DNA of 64,000 bases from CAVVIG01 sp050249955 (GCA_050249955.1 JBFWPN010000005.1:186001-250000); one strand, 5' to 3'. Numbered from the stretch's first letter, positions 33,519 through 43,127 are shown. The notes: generated from the letters alone by a model not told the origin. Program-made: numbers and translations.

Positions 33519-34495
33519 TGCAGCCGCTCTTCCGCGTGGCGGCCGGTCCGCGCATCGGCTTTGGCCATCTCATGCGGTGCCGCTCCCTGGCGCGGGCGCT
33601 CGGCGTGGCCCCCCGGGTGTCCATCCGCGGCAGCGTCGCCACGGTGGCGGCCGCCGCCGCACAGGGCTTCACGCCGGTACCCGGTGGCCTGTCCGTGCTG
33701 GCGCAGGGCGGCGCTCCCGGCGTGCTGATCGTCGACGACCCGATGGCGACCGCGGCGGCCCGGTGGGTCCGCCGTGCACGCGAGCAGCGCATCCCGGTCG
33801 CGACCCTGCACGACCTCGGTCTCGGGTACGTGGACTCCGACCTGGCCATCGATGGCAGTATCGACCAGGGAGACCACCGCGGCGAGGTGGCGTTGGGCGG
33901 TCCGCTGTACGCGGTGCTCGACCCATCTGTGTCGCAGGCCCGCGCGCTGCCCCCGGTCGAACGGGACGGCGTCCTGATCGCACTCGGCGGCGGCGAGCAC
34001 GTGCACCACTGGGGGACGACGCTCGCCCGCGCCATCCTGGCCCGTCGCCCCCAGACTCCGGTCCGCATCGTGCGTGGCTTCGCAAAGCCGGCGGCGACCG
34101 TTGACCTGCCCGGTGTGCGCTGGGTGTCGGCGCCTGGCGGCCTTGCCGACGAACTCCGACGTCCGGCGGTAGCGGTGGTCGCCGGGGGTGTCACCTTGTA
34201 TGAGGCGGCGGCGCTCGGCACGCCGACCGTGGCCATTGCCGTCGCACCTGCGCAGCAGTTGACGATTCGGGGCTTTGCCCGCCGCGGCGCCGTGGTGGAC
34301 GCCGGCATCGTGACCGACCCTGCCGCGTTCGCGCACGCCGCAGACGCGGTTGCTGACCTCATGACCCATCCGGGCCGGGCGGCACGCCTCGGCGGAACGG
34401 CTGCCCACCTGGTTGACGGGCGGGGCGTGTTCCGTGTGGCCGACGCCATCACCCAGCTGGCCCGCCGTGCAGAGGATCACTTCCATGCAGCCTGA
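33518..34495 (+). CDS. pseG: PseG-like UDP-sugar hydrolase (nonulosonate pathway)
   Basis: The 325-residue product follows the PseG pattern: IGFGHLMRCRSLARAL at the N-terminus, with the GH of the active-site motif, then a GT-B-like second domain with VVAGGVTLYEAAALGTPTVAIAV. PseG removes UDP in pseudaminic acid synthesis. A NeuB-family synthase lies 1.7 kb downstream. Similarity to a general glycosyltransferase cannot be excluded, but the N-terminal motif and neighbours favour PseG. Overlaps the HAD gene by 11 bases. Confidence 0.7.
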   Translation: MQPLFRVAAGPRIGFGHLMRCRSLARALGVAPRVSIRGSVATVAAAAAQGFTPVPGGLSVLAQGGAPGVLIVDDPMATAAARWVRRAREQRIPVATLHDLGLGYVDSDLAIDGSIDQGDHRGEVALGGPLYAVLDPSVSQARALPPVERDGVLIALGGGEHVHHWGTTLARAILARRPQTPVRIVRGFAKPAATVDLPGVRWVSAPGGLADELRRPAVAVVAGGVTLYEAAALGTPTVAIAVAPAQQLTIRGFARRGAVVDAGIVTDPAAFAHAADAVADLMTHPGRAARLGGTAAHLVDGRGVFRVADAITQLARRAEDHFHAA

Positions 34496-35186
34496 TTCCC
34501 GGGGCATCCTGCTCGACCTCGACGACACCCTCTATCCCCTGATCCGTTTCAGGCTGAGCGGCTTTGCGGCCGTCGCGCGGCACGTGGCCGAGAGTCACGG
34601 GGTGGACGAAGGGCAGGCGTTCCGCCTGCTGTCCGCGGCAGCGCGCAGCGCCCGGAGCGGACATGAACTGGAGCACCTCATTGCCCAGTTCGGTCTCAAG
34701 ACCACGGTGGCGTCGCTCGTGCGCATCATGCGCGGGCACTCACCCGTGATGCGCCTGCCGGCGACCACCGAGGAGACGCTGCGGCAGCTCCGCGCGTCGT
34801 GGCGGCTGGCGGTGGTCACCAATGGCATCCCGTCCATCCAGAGGGCCAAGGTGGCCGCGCTCGGCATCGAGGCGCTGGTGGACACCGTGGTCTATGCGAA
34901 CGAGCACGGCTCGGGTGAGGGCAAGCCCGAACGCGAGCCCTTCCTCGAGGCGCTCCGCCGCCTCGACGTGGCCCCGGCCCGCGCGCTGGCTGTTGGCGAC
35001 GACGACTTCGCCGACGTGTTCGGCGCGGCGCGGTGCGGGCTCCGCACGATCCAGACCAGGGAATGGCGCCGGGGACCGGTGGGGCCGGTGTCCATCTGCG
35101 CCGACGCGGTCGTGTCCCGATTCACCGATGTGCCGGCCATGGCCGAGTGCATCCTTCCCACGCGGGTGACGCAGTATGCGGCGTGA
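34485..35186 (+). CDS. HAD-superfamily hydrolase
   Basis: The 233-residue product has HAD motif I (LLDLDDTLY, with both Asp), motif II (VVTNG), the Lys in GKPEREPFLEALRRL, and motif IV (VGDDDFADVFGAARCG). These are the marks of an active phosphatase. Between PseG- and NeuB-like genes it may dephosphorylate a 9-phosphate sugar acid or a precursor. The ATG lies inside the end of the PseG-like gene; its own stop overlaps the NeuB-like start. Confidence 0.85.
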   Translation: MQPDSRGILLDLDDTLYPLIRFRLSGFAAVARHVAESHGVDEGQAFRLLSAAARSARSGHELEHLIAQFGLKTTVASLVRIMRGHSPVMRLPATTEETLRQLRASWRLAVVTNGIPSIQRAKVAALGIEALVDTVVYANEHGSGEGKPEREPFLEALRRLDVAPARALAVGDDDFADVFGAARCGLRTIQTREWRRGPVGPVSICADAVVSRFTDVPAMAECILPTRVTQYAA

Positions 35187-36243
35187 CGTCAGTATCCGGA
35201 TTGCCGGTCGGGAGGTGGGCGCGGGCCGTCCGCTCTTCGCCATCGCGGAGATCGGCCTGAACCACAGCGGGTCGCTCGAACGGGCGCTCGCCATGGTCGA
35301 TGCCGCGGCGGCGGCGGGTGCCGCGGCCGTGAAGCTGCAGACGCTCGAGGCGACCGCGCTCGTCGCCCCGTCGTGCCCGGCCCCCGCGCACGTCGAGGCA
35401 ACGTCGCTGACCGAGTTCTTCCAGGCCTTCGAGCTGGACGAGGCCGCCCACCGCGCGGTTGCGGCGAGGGCACGCCAGCACGGCATGGCCTTCATCTCCA
35501 CGCCCTTCTCGCTCCACAGCGTGGACCTGCTGGAGCGCGTCGGGGTCGACGCCTTCAAGGTGGCCAGCGGCGACCTGACATGGGACGCCCTCATCGAGCG
35601 GGTCGCCCGTTCGGGCAAGCCGCTCATCATCTCGACCGGCATGGCGACCCTGGCCGAGGTGGCGCACGCCCTGGCGACGGCACGGCTCGCCGGCGCGACC
35701 CAGATCGTCCTGCTGCACTGCGTGTCGGCCTACCCGAACCCGCGCGGCGCGGAGAACCTGAAGGCAATCGACACGCTGGCCCGCGCGTTCGACGCACCGG
35801 TCGGCCTCTCGGATCACGGGGCCGACACCTTCGGCGTACCGATCGCCGTCGCCTACGGTGCCTCCGTCTACGAGCGGCACTTCATGCTCGAGGGCGACGC
35901 GGAGGCGATTGATGGCCCCGTGTCGAGCACCCCCGTGCAGTTCGCCGAACTCGTGGAGGTGGCCGCGCGCGCCGCGGTGGTGATTGGCACTGGTGAGAAG
36001 CGTTGCGAGCCGGCCGAGCGTCCGAACCTGGTGCCGAGCCGGCGCTCCCTGTATGCGGTGCGGGCGCTCGCCGCCGGCACGGTCATCCAGGAGTCCGACG
36101 TCACCGCGCTCAGGCCCGGCTCGGGCATTCCGGCGAACGGCCTCCACGACGTCCTGGGTCGCCGCGTCACGCGTGACGTACCGGCGGGCGCCGCCCTGCA
36201 GTACGAGGATGTCGAGGCCGCACGTGAAAGGCGGACGGCATGA
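35176..36243 (+). CDS. neuB: NeuB-family nonulosonic acid synthase (PseI/LegI/NeuB)
   Basis: The 355-residue protein condenses phosphoenolpyruvate with a six-carbon amino sugar to give sialic, legionaminic or pseudaminic acid. It has the TIM-barrel motifs IAEIGLNHSGSLERA, KLQT, FISTPFSLHSVDLLE, FKVASGDLTWDALI, ISTGMA and LSDHG, and a C-terminal SAF domain (VRALAAGTVIQESDVTALRPGSGI, in part). Which sugar it makes cannot be read off. No PseC-type aminotransferase is in the window. Confidence 0.92.
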   Translation: MRRDVSIRIAGREVGAGRPLFAIAEIGLNHSGSLERALAMVDAAAAAGAAAVKLQTLEATALVAPSCPAPAHVEATSLTEFFQAFELDEAAHRAVAARARQHGMAFISTPFSLHSVDLLERVGVDAFKVASGDLTWDALIERVARSGKPLIISTGMATLAEVAHALATARLAGATQIVLLHCVSAYPNPRGAENLKAIDTLARAFDAPVGLSDHGADTFGVPIAVAYGASVYERHFMLEGDAEAIDGPVSSTPVQFAELVEVAARAAVVIGTGEKRCEPAERPNLVPSRRSLYAVRALAAGTVIQESDVTALRPGSGIPANGLHDVLGRRVTRDVPAGAALQYEDVEAARERRTA

Positions 36244-37253
36244 AGCCGCTCAATGTGCTCGTCACCGCCGCGTCGCGGCGGGTTCCGCTCGTCAACGCGT
36301 TCCGCAGCGCCCTGGCCCGCCAGGGTGGGGGGCGCGTGGTCGTGACCGACGTGAACGCACTGTCACCGGCCGTCTACTCGGGTGACCGCGCGTACAGGGT
36401 GCCGCTCACCTCGGACCCCGGGTACCTGGACGAACTGCTGGCCATCTGTCGCGCCGAGCGGATTGGCATGCTCATCCCCACAATCGACGATGAGCTGCCG
36501 ATCTTCAGTGCGGCGGTCGCCCGTTTCGCGGAGCAGGGCGTGCGCGTCATCGTGTCGCCCACCGTGACGACCACCCTGTGCAACGACAAGTACGCGACCT
36601 GCCGCATGCTGCGCGAGCGTGGTATCCCGGCGGCCGAGTCGTTCCTCAGGTCGGACCTGCCCGCCGACCCGCCGTTCCCGATGTTCATCAAGCCGAACTT
36701 CGGGCGGGGCAGCGTGGGCGCGGTCATCGTCCGCAACAGGCGGGAACTCGAGTTCTTCGTCGACTACGTCGACGGCCCCGTGATCCAGGAATACCTGGAC
36801 GGCCCAGAGTTCACCATCGACGTGCTCTGCGACTTCTCGGGCCGTCCGCTCTCGATCGTGCCGCGCGAGCGGGTGGTGGTGCGGGCCGGGGTGATCGACC
36901 GCGGCCGAACGGTCAACGATCCCGCGCTCATCGAGCTGGCGCGCGCGTGCGCGTCGGTCCTGGCGTTCGCCGGTCCCATCAACATCCAGTGCCGGGTGCA
37001 CGACGGGCGCCCGACCGTGTTCGAAATCAACCCGAGGTTCTCAGGCGGCATCCCCCTCACGATCGAGGCCGGAGCCGATTTCCCCGCCATGCTGCTGCAG
37101 CTTCATGCCGGACGGCGCGTCACGCCGTCCATCGGCCAGTTCCGTGATCAGCTCTGGATGACCAACTACGAGGCGTCGGTGTTCCTCGACGCTTCGCGCG
37201 TGCAGCTCGAGCCGCTCGGCGCGGCGGCGCCGGCCGAACGGGGGGTGGCGTGA
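36240..37253 (+). CDS. ATP-grasp protein (carbamoyl-phosphate-synthase-like)
   Basis: The 337-residue product has a Rossmann-like N-terminus (LNVLVTAASRRVPLVNAFR), then ATP-grasp elements: KYATCRMLRERGIPAAES, MFIKPNFGRGSVGAVIV, and the metal-binding VFEINPRFSGG. It resembles ATP-grasp proteins that join nonulosonate and capsule clusters. It would ligate an amino or acyl group to a carboxylate sugar; the substrate is unknown. ATGA overlaps bind it to its neighbours. Confidence 0.85.
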   Translation: MKPLNVLVTAASRRVPLVNAFRSALARQGGGRVVVTDVNALSPAVYSGDRAYRVPLTSDPGYLDELLAICRAERIGMLIPTIDDELPIFSAAVARFAEQGVRVIVSPTVTTTLCNDKYATCRMLRERGIPAAESFLRSDLPADPPFPMFIKPNFGRGSVGAVIVRNRRELEFFVDYVDGPVIQEYLDGPEFTIDVLCDFSGRPLSIVPRERVVVRAGVIDRGRTVNDPALIELARACASVLAFAGPINIQCRVHDGRPTVFEINPRFSGGIPLTIEAGADFPAMLLQLHAGRRVTPSIGQFRDQLWMTNYEASVFLDASRVQLEPLGAAAPAERGVA

Positions 37254-37969
37254 TGCGCGGCACCGCGATCCTCCTCCAGGCCCGCATGGGCTCGACCCGG
37301 CTCCCGGGGAAGTCCATGCGCGTGCTCGGCGGCCACACCCTGGTGGCACATGCCATCGTGCGGCTGCAGGCCAGCGGCTATCCGGTGGTGCTCGCCACCA
37401 CCACGAAGCCGGAAGACGACTGCCTCGTTGCCGCGGCCGAGTCGCTCGGGGCCTACACGTTCCGCGGCGCCGAGCTCGACGTGCTCGACCGCTACGCGCA
37501 GGCGACCCGGCACTTCGAGCTGCACCGCGTCGTTCGCGCCACGGCGGACAACCCGGCGGTCGACATCGATGCGGTGGCGCGCACGCTCATGCTGCTGGAC
37601 CGCACCGGTGCGGACCACGTGGTCGAGCACGGGCTGCCGTACGGCGCGGCGGTGGAGGCGATCCGTGGCAGCGCGCTGCTGCGTGCGGCCGCGCTCGCGA
37701 CCGACCCGTCCGACCGCGAGCATGTGACCCCGCTGCTGCGGGGCTCGTCCGAGTTCTTCGCCCTCGCCGCGCTGGCTCCCGGGCACCTCCGTCGCCCGGG
37801 CCTCCGGCTGACCGTCGACACGGAGGAAGACCTGTCCTTCGTGCAGAAGCTCCTCGAGGCCATCGGGCCGTCGAACTTCCCGGCCCCGCTCTCGGCGTTC
37901 ATCGACGTGGCCGACCGGCTCACGTGGATCTCGAATGGCAGCGGGACGACGAGGAGGGGGATGAGATGA
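37253..37969 (+). CDS. spsF: SpsF-like cytidylyltransferase
   Basis: The 238-residue product starts with ILLQARMGSTRLPGKSMRVLGGHTLV (in part), the nucleotide-binding motif of SpsF/NeuA-type transferases, then VVRATADNPAVDIDAV. In this context it probably activates the nonulosonate with CMP. A start at GTG 37250 is equally possible. Overlaps motA by 4 bases. Confidence 0.85.
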   Translation: MRGTAILLQARMGSTRLPGKSMRVLGGHTLVAHAIVRLQASGYPVVLATTTKPEDDCLVAAAESLGAYTFRGAELDVLDRYAQATRHFELHRVVRATADNPAVDIDAVARTLMLLDRTGADHVVEHGLPYGAAVEAIRGSALLRAAALATDPSDREHVTPLLRGSSEFFALAALAPGHLRRPGLRLTVDTEEDLSFVQKLLEAIGPSNFPAPLSAFIDVADRLTWISNGSGTTRRGMR

Positions 37970-38763
37970 CACCCGCCCCGCGCCGGCGGGACATGGCTTC
38001 GGTGATCGGGGTACCGCTCACCATTGCCGTGGTCCTCGGCGCGCAGTTGCTCGAGGGCGGTGCGCTACGCACGCTGCTGCAGCCGACGGCCGCACTGGTC
38101 GTGTTCGGCGGCACCCTCGCGGCGCTTCTCGTGTCGTACCCCGCCGGGGTGGTGCGTGGCACCCTCCGGGCGGCTCTTCGTACGTTCGAGGCGCCCGCGG
38201 AGCCCGATGCGCAACTGGTGAGGCGGCTCACCGAATATGCCAGCCGTGCCCGCCGCAAGGGCATCGGCTCGCTCGAGTCGGAGATCGACGACGTGAAGGA
38301 TCCGTTCCTGTCGCGGGCCATCGAGCTGGTGACCGATGGCTTCCGCGGCCCCGAGGTACGGCGGCTGCTCGAAACCGACAGCCGCACGCGCGAGATGCTC
38401 GACGAGGAGCCGGCCGACGTGCTCGAGGCCGCCGCCGGCTACGCGCCCACGCTGGGCATCCTCGGTGCGGTGCTCGGCCTGATTCACGTCATGGAGAACC
38501 TGGCAGCGCCGGGCAAGCTGGGCGCCGGCATCGCGGTCGCCTTCGTCGCGACGGTGTACGGCGTCGGGTCGGCCAACCTGCTGCTGCTGCCGATGGCCAC
38601 CAAGGTCCGGTCGCGCGCGCGGGCCGAGGCACTCACGCGGGAAGTCATCATCGAGGCGATCTCGGCCATCCAGCTCAACACCCATCCCCGGCTCGTCGAG
38701 CAGCACCTGGAAGCCTTCCTCCGGGCGCGCAAGGACAGTCCGGGTACGAGGCTCGCCGCATGA
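37966..38763 (+). CDS. motA: Flagellar stator protein MotA (first pair)
   Basis: The 265-residue protein has the MotA/TolQ/ExbB fold: four hydrophobic segments, the cytosolic loop with AIELVTDGFRGPEVRRLLETD, and the APTLGILGAVLGLIHVM and VAFVATVYGVGSANLLLLP segments that line the channel. It is of the shorter MotA/PomA type. It is coupled to motB by overlap and is embedded in the sugar cluster, not in the main motility operon. A second pair lies at 53003-54762. Confidence 0.93.
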   Translation: MTPAPRRRDMASVIGVPLTIAVVLGAQLLEGGALRTLLQPTAALVVFGGTLAALLVSYPAGVVRGTLRAALRTFEAPAEPDAQLVRRLTEYASRARRKGIGSLESEIDDVKDPFLSRAIELVTDGFRGPEVRRLLETDSRTREMLDEEPADVLEAAAGYAPTLGILGAVLGLIHVMENLAAPGKLGAGIAVAFVATVYGVGSANLLLLPMATKVRSRARAEALTREVIIEAISAIQLNTHPRLVEQHLEAFLRARKDSPGTRLAA

Positions 38764-39461
38764 TGCACCCGCACCAGCGTCGGCCCCGCCACGGCGTCTC
38801 CCGCGATCGGTGGCTGCTGTCCTACGCGGACTTCATCACGCTGCTCTTCGCGTTCTTCACCACGATGTACGCGATCTCGACAGTGGACCAGGCCAAGCTG
38901 TCGAAGGTGGCCATGGGGCTCCAGGAGGCGCTCGACGCCCCTGAGGCACTGCCGAACCAGCCAGGGAAGGTGCCGGCCACCGGCGGAGTGTCGCTCCTGA
39001 GCCAGGAACAGCTCGAGGCCCGCCGGGTGCTCGAGCAGGACATGGCCGAAGACCTCAGGAGCGGGCGCGTCGAACTGCTGGAGGACGAGCGGGGCCTGGT
39101 ACTCTCCATTCCCGAGGCCAGTGCGTTCGCCACCGGCAGCGCCGACCTGTCACCCACGGCGAAGCAGGCGGCCGCGCGTCTGGCCACCTCCATTGCGAGG
39201 GTGGGCAATCCCGTGCTGATTGAAGGGCACACGGACGATGTGCCGATTCATACGGCGCGGTTCGGCTCGAACTGGGAGCTCTCCACGGCCCGCGCCACGG
39301 CCGTCGTGCAGTGGCTGGTCGAGCAGGGAGGCATCGATCCCGGGCGCCTGTCGGCCGCCGGCTACGGCGAATACCGTCCCAGGGTGCCCAACGAATCGGC
39401 ACAGGCGCGGGCGCGGAACCGTCGCGTCGACGTCGTGATTCTGAAAGGACCGCAGTCGTGA
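38760..39461 (+). CDS. motB: Flagellar stator protein MotB (first pair)
   Basis: The 233-residue protein has one transmembrane helix with the ion-binding Asp in LLSYADFITLLFAFFTTMYA, a plug/linker, and an OmpA-like peptidoglycan-binding domain (LIEGHTDDVPI, NWELSTARATAVVQWLV, LSAAGYGEYRPRVPNE, RNRRVDVVI). Two consecutive ATGs are possible starts. It overlaps the CapD-like gene as GTGA. Confidence 0.94.
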   Translation: MMHPHQRRPRHGVSRDRWLLSYADFITLLFAFFTTMYAISTVDQAKLSKVAMGLQEALDAPEALPNQPGKVPATGGVSLLSQEQLEARRVLEQDMAEDLRSGRVELLEDERGLVLSIPEASAFATGSADLSPTAKQAAARLATSIARVGNPVLIEGHTDDVPIHTARFGSNWELSTARATAVVQWLVEQGGIDPGRLSAAGYGEYRPRVPNESAQARARNRRVDVVILKGPQS

Positions 39462-40612
39462 CCGCGTTCACACAACCCGAGCTGGAACAGCTCCTCGACC
39501 GGCCCGTGCGCCAGGTGTTGTCGCCGGCCGACCGGCAGGCGTTTGCCGGGCGCCGCGTGCTGATCACCGGAGCCGGTGGGTCCATCGGGTCCGAACTGGC
39601 CCGGCAGGTGGCCGCCTGCGGCCCGGAGCGGCTCACGCTGGTCGACCACTCGGAACATGCGCTCTTCCAGGTGGAGCGCGAACTCGGAGGGCTCCTGCCC
39701 GCCTCCCGCCTCGACCCGGTGCTGGCCGATGTCACGCGGCCTGCCTTCGTCCGGCAGACCTTCCGTCTCACGCGGCCGCACGTGGTCTATCACGCCGCGG
39801 CCTACAAGCACGTCACGATGTCGGAGCGCGCCGTCGGCGCGGCCGCGAACGCCAACGTGCTCGGCACGGCCAACGTCGTGGTCGCCGCGCGGAACGCCGG
39901 CGCCCGGTTCATCCTGATCTCGTCCGACAAGGCCGCAGCCCCGGCCAGCGTCATGGGCGCCACCAAGCGGCTCGCGGAACTGGTCGTGATGCGCGAGGCG
40001 TCCGCCACCTTCCGTCCCGCCGTGGTCCGCTTCGGCAACGTGCTCGGCAGCAGCGGCAGCCTCCTGACCATCCTGCGCGAGTGCATCCGCGACGGCCGGC
40101 CCGTGCCGGTGACCGACCCCGACGCCACGCGCTACTTCATGACGGCGGGCGAGGCCGTATCCCTGGTCATGAAGGTGGACCTCGACGGGCATGGGGGCGA
40201 GACCTACTGGCTCGACATGGGCGAACCCATCCGGATCGGCGACCTGGTCGACCGCATGATGGCGCTCGAGCAGGCGAACGGTTACCCGGCCGTCCCGACC
40301 GAGATCATCGGGCTCCGGCCCGGCGAGAAGCGGCAGGAGCGCCTGGTGGAGCAGGGCATTGCCATGACCGCCACGACGCACCCGCGCATCTGGGTGGCCC
40401 GCCAGGCTTCGGTGAACGGCGCGCAGGTGGAGAAGGCGATCCGTTCGCTGCGCCGTGCGGTGGCCAGGGCCGACAACGCGGCCTCGCTGGCCGTGCTGGC
40501 GACGGCGGTGCCGGAGTTCTCCCCAACCGTGGACGCGGTCGCGCTCGTGCGGGCCCAGTCGCTCGCCAGTGGCGCCATGCCGGTCCTGAGCGCGCTGGCG
40601 CGCGCGGTGTAG
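39458..40612 (+). CDS. CapD/FlaA1-like UDP-sugar 4,6-dehydratase
   Basis: The 384-residue product has an SDR fold: VLITGAGGSIGSELARQ, VDHSEHALFQ, VYHAAAYKHV, SSDKAAAPASVMGATKRLAE and VRFGNVLGSSGS. The catalytic Tyr of classical SDRs is Met in MGATK, as in WbpM/PglF-type enzymes. It lacks the membrane domain of WbpM. It could make the 4-keto-6-deoxy sugar that starts nonulosonate or other glycan synthesis, like PseB. The GTG start overlaps motB. Confidence 0.85.
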   Translation: MTAFTQPELEQLLDRPVRQVLSPADRQAFAGRRVLITGAGGSIGSELARQVAACGPERLTLVDHSEHALFQVERELGGLLPASRLDPVLADVTRPAFVRQTFRLTRPHVVYHAAAYKHVTMSERAVGAAANANVLGTANVVVAARNAGARFILISSDKAAAPASVMGATKRLAELVVMREASATFRPAVVRFGNVLGSSGSLLTILRECIRDGRPVPVTDPDATRYFMTAGEAVSLVMKVDLDGHGGETYWLDMGEPIRIGDLVDRMMALEQANGYPAVPTEIIGLRPGEKRQERLVEQGIAMTATTHPRIWVARQASVNGAQVEKAIRSLRRAVARADNAASLAVLATAVPEFSPTVDAVALVRAQSLASGAMPVLSALARAV

Positions 40613-40616
40613 GGCG

Positions 40617-42929
40617 ATGCAGGACGTCTTCATCCGGCTGCTGCGGGCCTACAGGCGACACGGGTTCCTGGTCAGGACGGGGCTGAACCCGTTCTACTTT
40701 GGCGACGCCGATGCGCCCTTTGCGCGCCTGTTCACGACGGCCGACCAGCCGGTCGGTGTGGGGGCCGGCCTTGCGCCGCAGGAGATCGCGTTCCTGCAAT
40801 TGCTGCTCGCGACCACCACACCCTCGAACGTCCTCATCGTGGGGAACGCGTTCGGCTGGAGCTCCGTCGCGGTCGGGATGGCCGCGCCGGGTGCCACGGT
40901 CGTGGCCATGGAAGCAGGGCTCGAAGGGGACGGGACCGACGCCGGCACGGCCCTGACGCACGCGATTGCGGGCGAGGAGCAGCTGAACGTACGCGTGGTG
41001 AAGGCGCTGTCGCCGCGCGATACGCCGACCGTGGTGGCGACGGAGTTCGCCGGGGCCCCATTGGACTTCGTGCTCATCGACGGACTCCACGTCAACGAGC
41101 AGCTGCTCCGCGACGTCGAGGGGATCCTCCCGTACGCCGCGCCCCACTGCATCTTCTTCCTGCACGATGTCCTGAGCTGGCACATGCTGTCGGCATTCGA
41201 GCAGGCGCCGTTCGGTGAGGGACGGGAGCGCTGCATCCTGACGCGGTGCCCCTCCGGCCCCGGCCTGATCTATCCGTCGTCGCTCGATCCCGCGACTCGC
41301 GAGATTGTCGAGGCCTACTGCGACGCGACGGTGGATCTGCCGACGCTGCTCGCCGACCTCGGTGCCAGCAGCGACCGGCCCGGGCCCCGGCTCGAGCGGC
41401 GCCTCGCGCGGGGCTGGAAGCATCGGCGCGTCGGGATGGCCGAGACCTATGCCGTCGAAGGGCAGACCGCGCTCGAACGGCAGGCTCTCCAGAGCGTGGC
41501 AGAGGAGCGGCCCGACGACGCGGTGGCCCAGTACCAGGTGGGGGTACACCACGCGGATCGTGGCCGGTGGCCCGAGGCCGAGCGCTACCTTCGCCAGGCC
41601 CTGGCGCTGGCTCCCGAGTGGCCCCAGCCGGTCCAGCAACTGGGACGGGTCCTGCGTGAGCTCGACAGGCTCGACGAGGCGAACGTGCTTCTGGAGCGCG
41701 CGGCGACCATGGCGCCTGCCTGGGCCGCTCCGGTCTTCGAACTGGGGCTCCTGGCGGAGAAGGCCGGGCGGCTGACGGAGGCGTACCAGCTGGTATCGCG
41801 CGCGTCCGAGCTGGAGCCGGGCTGGACGGTACCGTACGAGGCGGCGGGGCGTGTCGCGTATCAGCTCGGCGCGGAACACGCCGACGCCCGGCGCTGGCCC
41901 GACGCCGAGACCTACCTGCGGGAAGCCGTGTCGCGGCGCCCGGACTGGGCCACGCCGCTCCAGCAGCTCGGGCGCGTGCTCAGGGAGCGGGGTGAGTTCG
42001 CCGAGGCGCGGCAGTGCCTGGAACGGGCGATCGCGCTCGAGCCCGCGTGGGCGGCGCCCTACTTCGAACTCGGCCAGGTCTCGCTCGCGATTCACGCGCC
42101 AGACGCCGCCTACCGATGGTTCACGCAGGCGGCGGACCTGGCACCCGAGTGGACGCTGGCACTCCTCGAATGCGGCCGCGCGGCGTTCGCCGTCGGCGAC
42201 GACACCCGTGCGATGCGGGTGTTGCGGTCGGTACTCGATGCCGGCAGCATCACCCACGGCGTGCCGCACCTGCTGGCACTCGCCACCGAACGGGTCTCGG
42301 GCCACACGGCCGCCACACCCCTCTTCATGCTCGCGCTTGCCGTGGCCCCCGGTTCTCCCGAGGTCCAGTTCGATGCGGCACGCATGCTCGCGGCACGCGG
42401 CGACGAGGACCTGGCCCTGGCCCACTTCAACCTGGCAGGGCAGCTCCGCCCGGAGTGGGATGCCCCCTGGAGCGAGGCGTTCGCCCTGGCCTGCCGGCTC
42501 GGTCGCGCCGCGGACGCCGACCGCGCGGCCAACCAGCTCGCCGAACTGGGCGTGGAGTCGGTCGAGGGCTGGCTGGCCGTCGCGCACATGGACGCCGCCG
42601 CCGGCGCCGGCGAGGCAGCGCGGCAGGCGGCGCTCCGTGTGCTGGGGCTGCGGCCCGAACCGGTCGAACCGCTGAAGGCCCTCGGCGTCCGCCTGATGGA
42701 GAACGGCGACACGGCCGCGGCCGAGCGGCTGTTCCGCGATCTCGTGGAGCGCTTCCCCGACTGGGCGGGCGTGCAGTTCCTCCGTGCCAGGGCACTCGAA
42801 GCCCTCGCCCGCGTGGACGAAGCGCGCCTGGTCTACGGGCGGGCTGCCGCGCTCCGGCCATCCTGGGCAGAGCCGCGCGAGGCCCTCGCGCGGCTGGCTG
42901 CGTCCGGCGCGATCCGCAAGGCGTCCTAG
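40617..42929 (+). CDS. Methyltransferase-like N-domain fused to TPR repeats
   Basis: The 770-residue product has an N-terminal Rossmann methyltransferase-like domain (VLIVGNAFGWSSVAVGMA, VVAMEAG, DFVLIDGLHVNEQLLRDVEGILPY; about residues 60-190). A long array of TPR repeats follows (about 290-760) with typical W/G/Y/A/P positions (QLGRVLRELDRLDEANVLLERA). TPR plus transfer enzymes are common in flagellin glycosylation clusters. No catalytic motif for sugar transfer is seen, so O-methylation or protein scaffolding are guesses. Confidence 0.75.
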   Translation: MQDVFIRLLRAYRRHGFLVRTGLNPFYFGDADAPFARLFTTADQPVGVGAGLAPQEIAFLQLLLATTTPSNVLIVGNAFGWSSVAVGMAAPGATVVAMEAGLEGDGTDAGTALTHAIAGEEQLNVRVVKALSPRDTPTVVATEFAGAPLDFVLIDGLHVNEQLLRDVEGILPYAAPHCIFFLHDVLSWHMLSAFEQAPFGEGRERCILTRCPSGPGLIYPSSLDPATREIVEAYCDATVDLPTLLADLGASSDRPGPRLERRLARGWKHRRVGMAETYAVEGQTALERQALQSVAEERPDDAVAQYQVGVHHADRGRWPEAERYLRQALALAPEWPQPVQQLGRVLRELDRLDEANVLLERAATMAPAWAAPVFELGLLAEKAGRLTEAYQLVSRASELEPGWTVPYEAAGRVAYQLGAEHADARRWPDAETYLREAVSRRPDWATPLQQLGRVLRERGEFAEARQCLERAIALEPAWAAPYFELGQVSLAIHAPDAAYRWFTQAADLAPEWTLALLECGRAAFAVGDDTRAMRVLRSVLDAGSITHGVPHLLALATERVSGHTAATPLFMLALAVAPGSPEVQFDAARMLAARGDEDLALAHFNLAGQLRPEWDAPWSEAFALACRLGRAADADRAANQLAELGVESVEGWLAVAHMDAAAGAGEAARQAALRVLGLRPEPVEPLKALGVRLMENGDTAAAERLFRDLVERFPDWAGVQFLRARALEALARVDEARLVYGRAAALRPSWAEPREALARLAASGAIRKAS

Positions 42930-43127
42930 CCCGGATCCCCTGACGTCCGACCGACACGGTGTCGGGTGCACGGCCGGGAAGTCTCCGGCAGCAGGCCGCA
43001 GATCCCGCGGATTTCCTAGGAAAACAGCGCTGCAGGCGGGTCAATGCTCGGGCTCGGCCCGGCACCAGGTCTTGCACAAGGGGCAGGCACCACGTCGTGC
43101 ATCGACGCGGAGGAGGCCGATCCACGC
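42930..43127. other. Gap with two palindromes
   Basis: This 198-base gap holds no gene. CCGACAC-G-GTGTCGG (42951-42965) is an inverted repeat just after the TPR gene. TTTCCTAGGAAA (43012-43023) is a 12-bp perfect palindrome that could be an operator. A -24/-12 look-alike at 43060-43076 has the wrong spacing. The promoter for the genes from 43128 must be here but is not recognised. Confidence 0.45.

Noticed and set aside
42951..42965. Inverted repeat CCGACAC-G-GTGTCGG after the TPR gene read as a terminator.
   Set aside because: The loop of one base is too small for a hairpin of this form and no T-run follows; kept only as a palindrome in the gap entry.
43060..43076. Possible sigma-54 site CGGCACCAGGTCTTGCA before the reductase gene.
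   Set aside because: The distance between GG and GC is one base too long, and sigma-54 spacing is strict.
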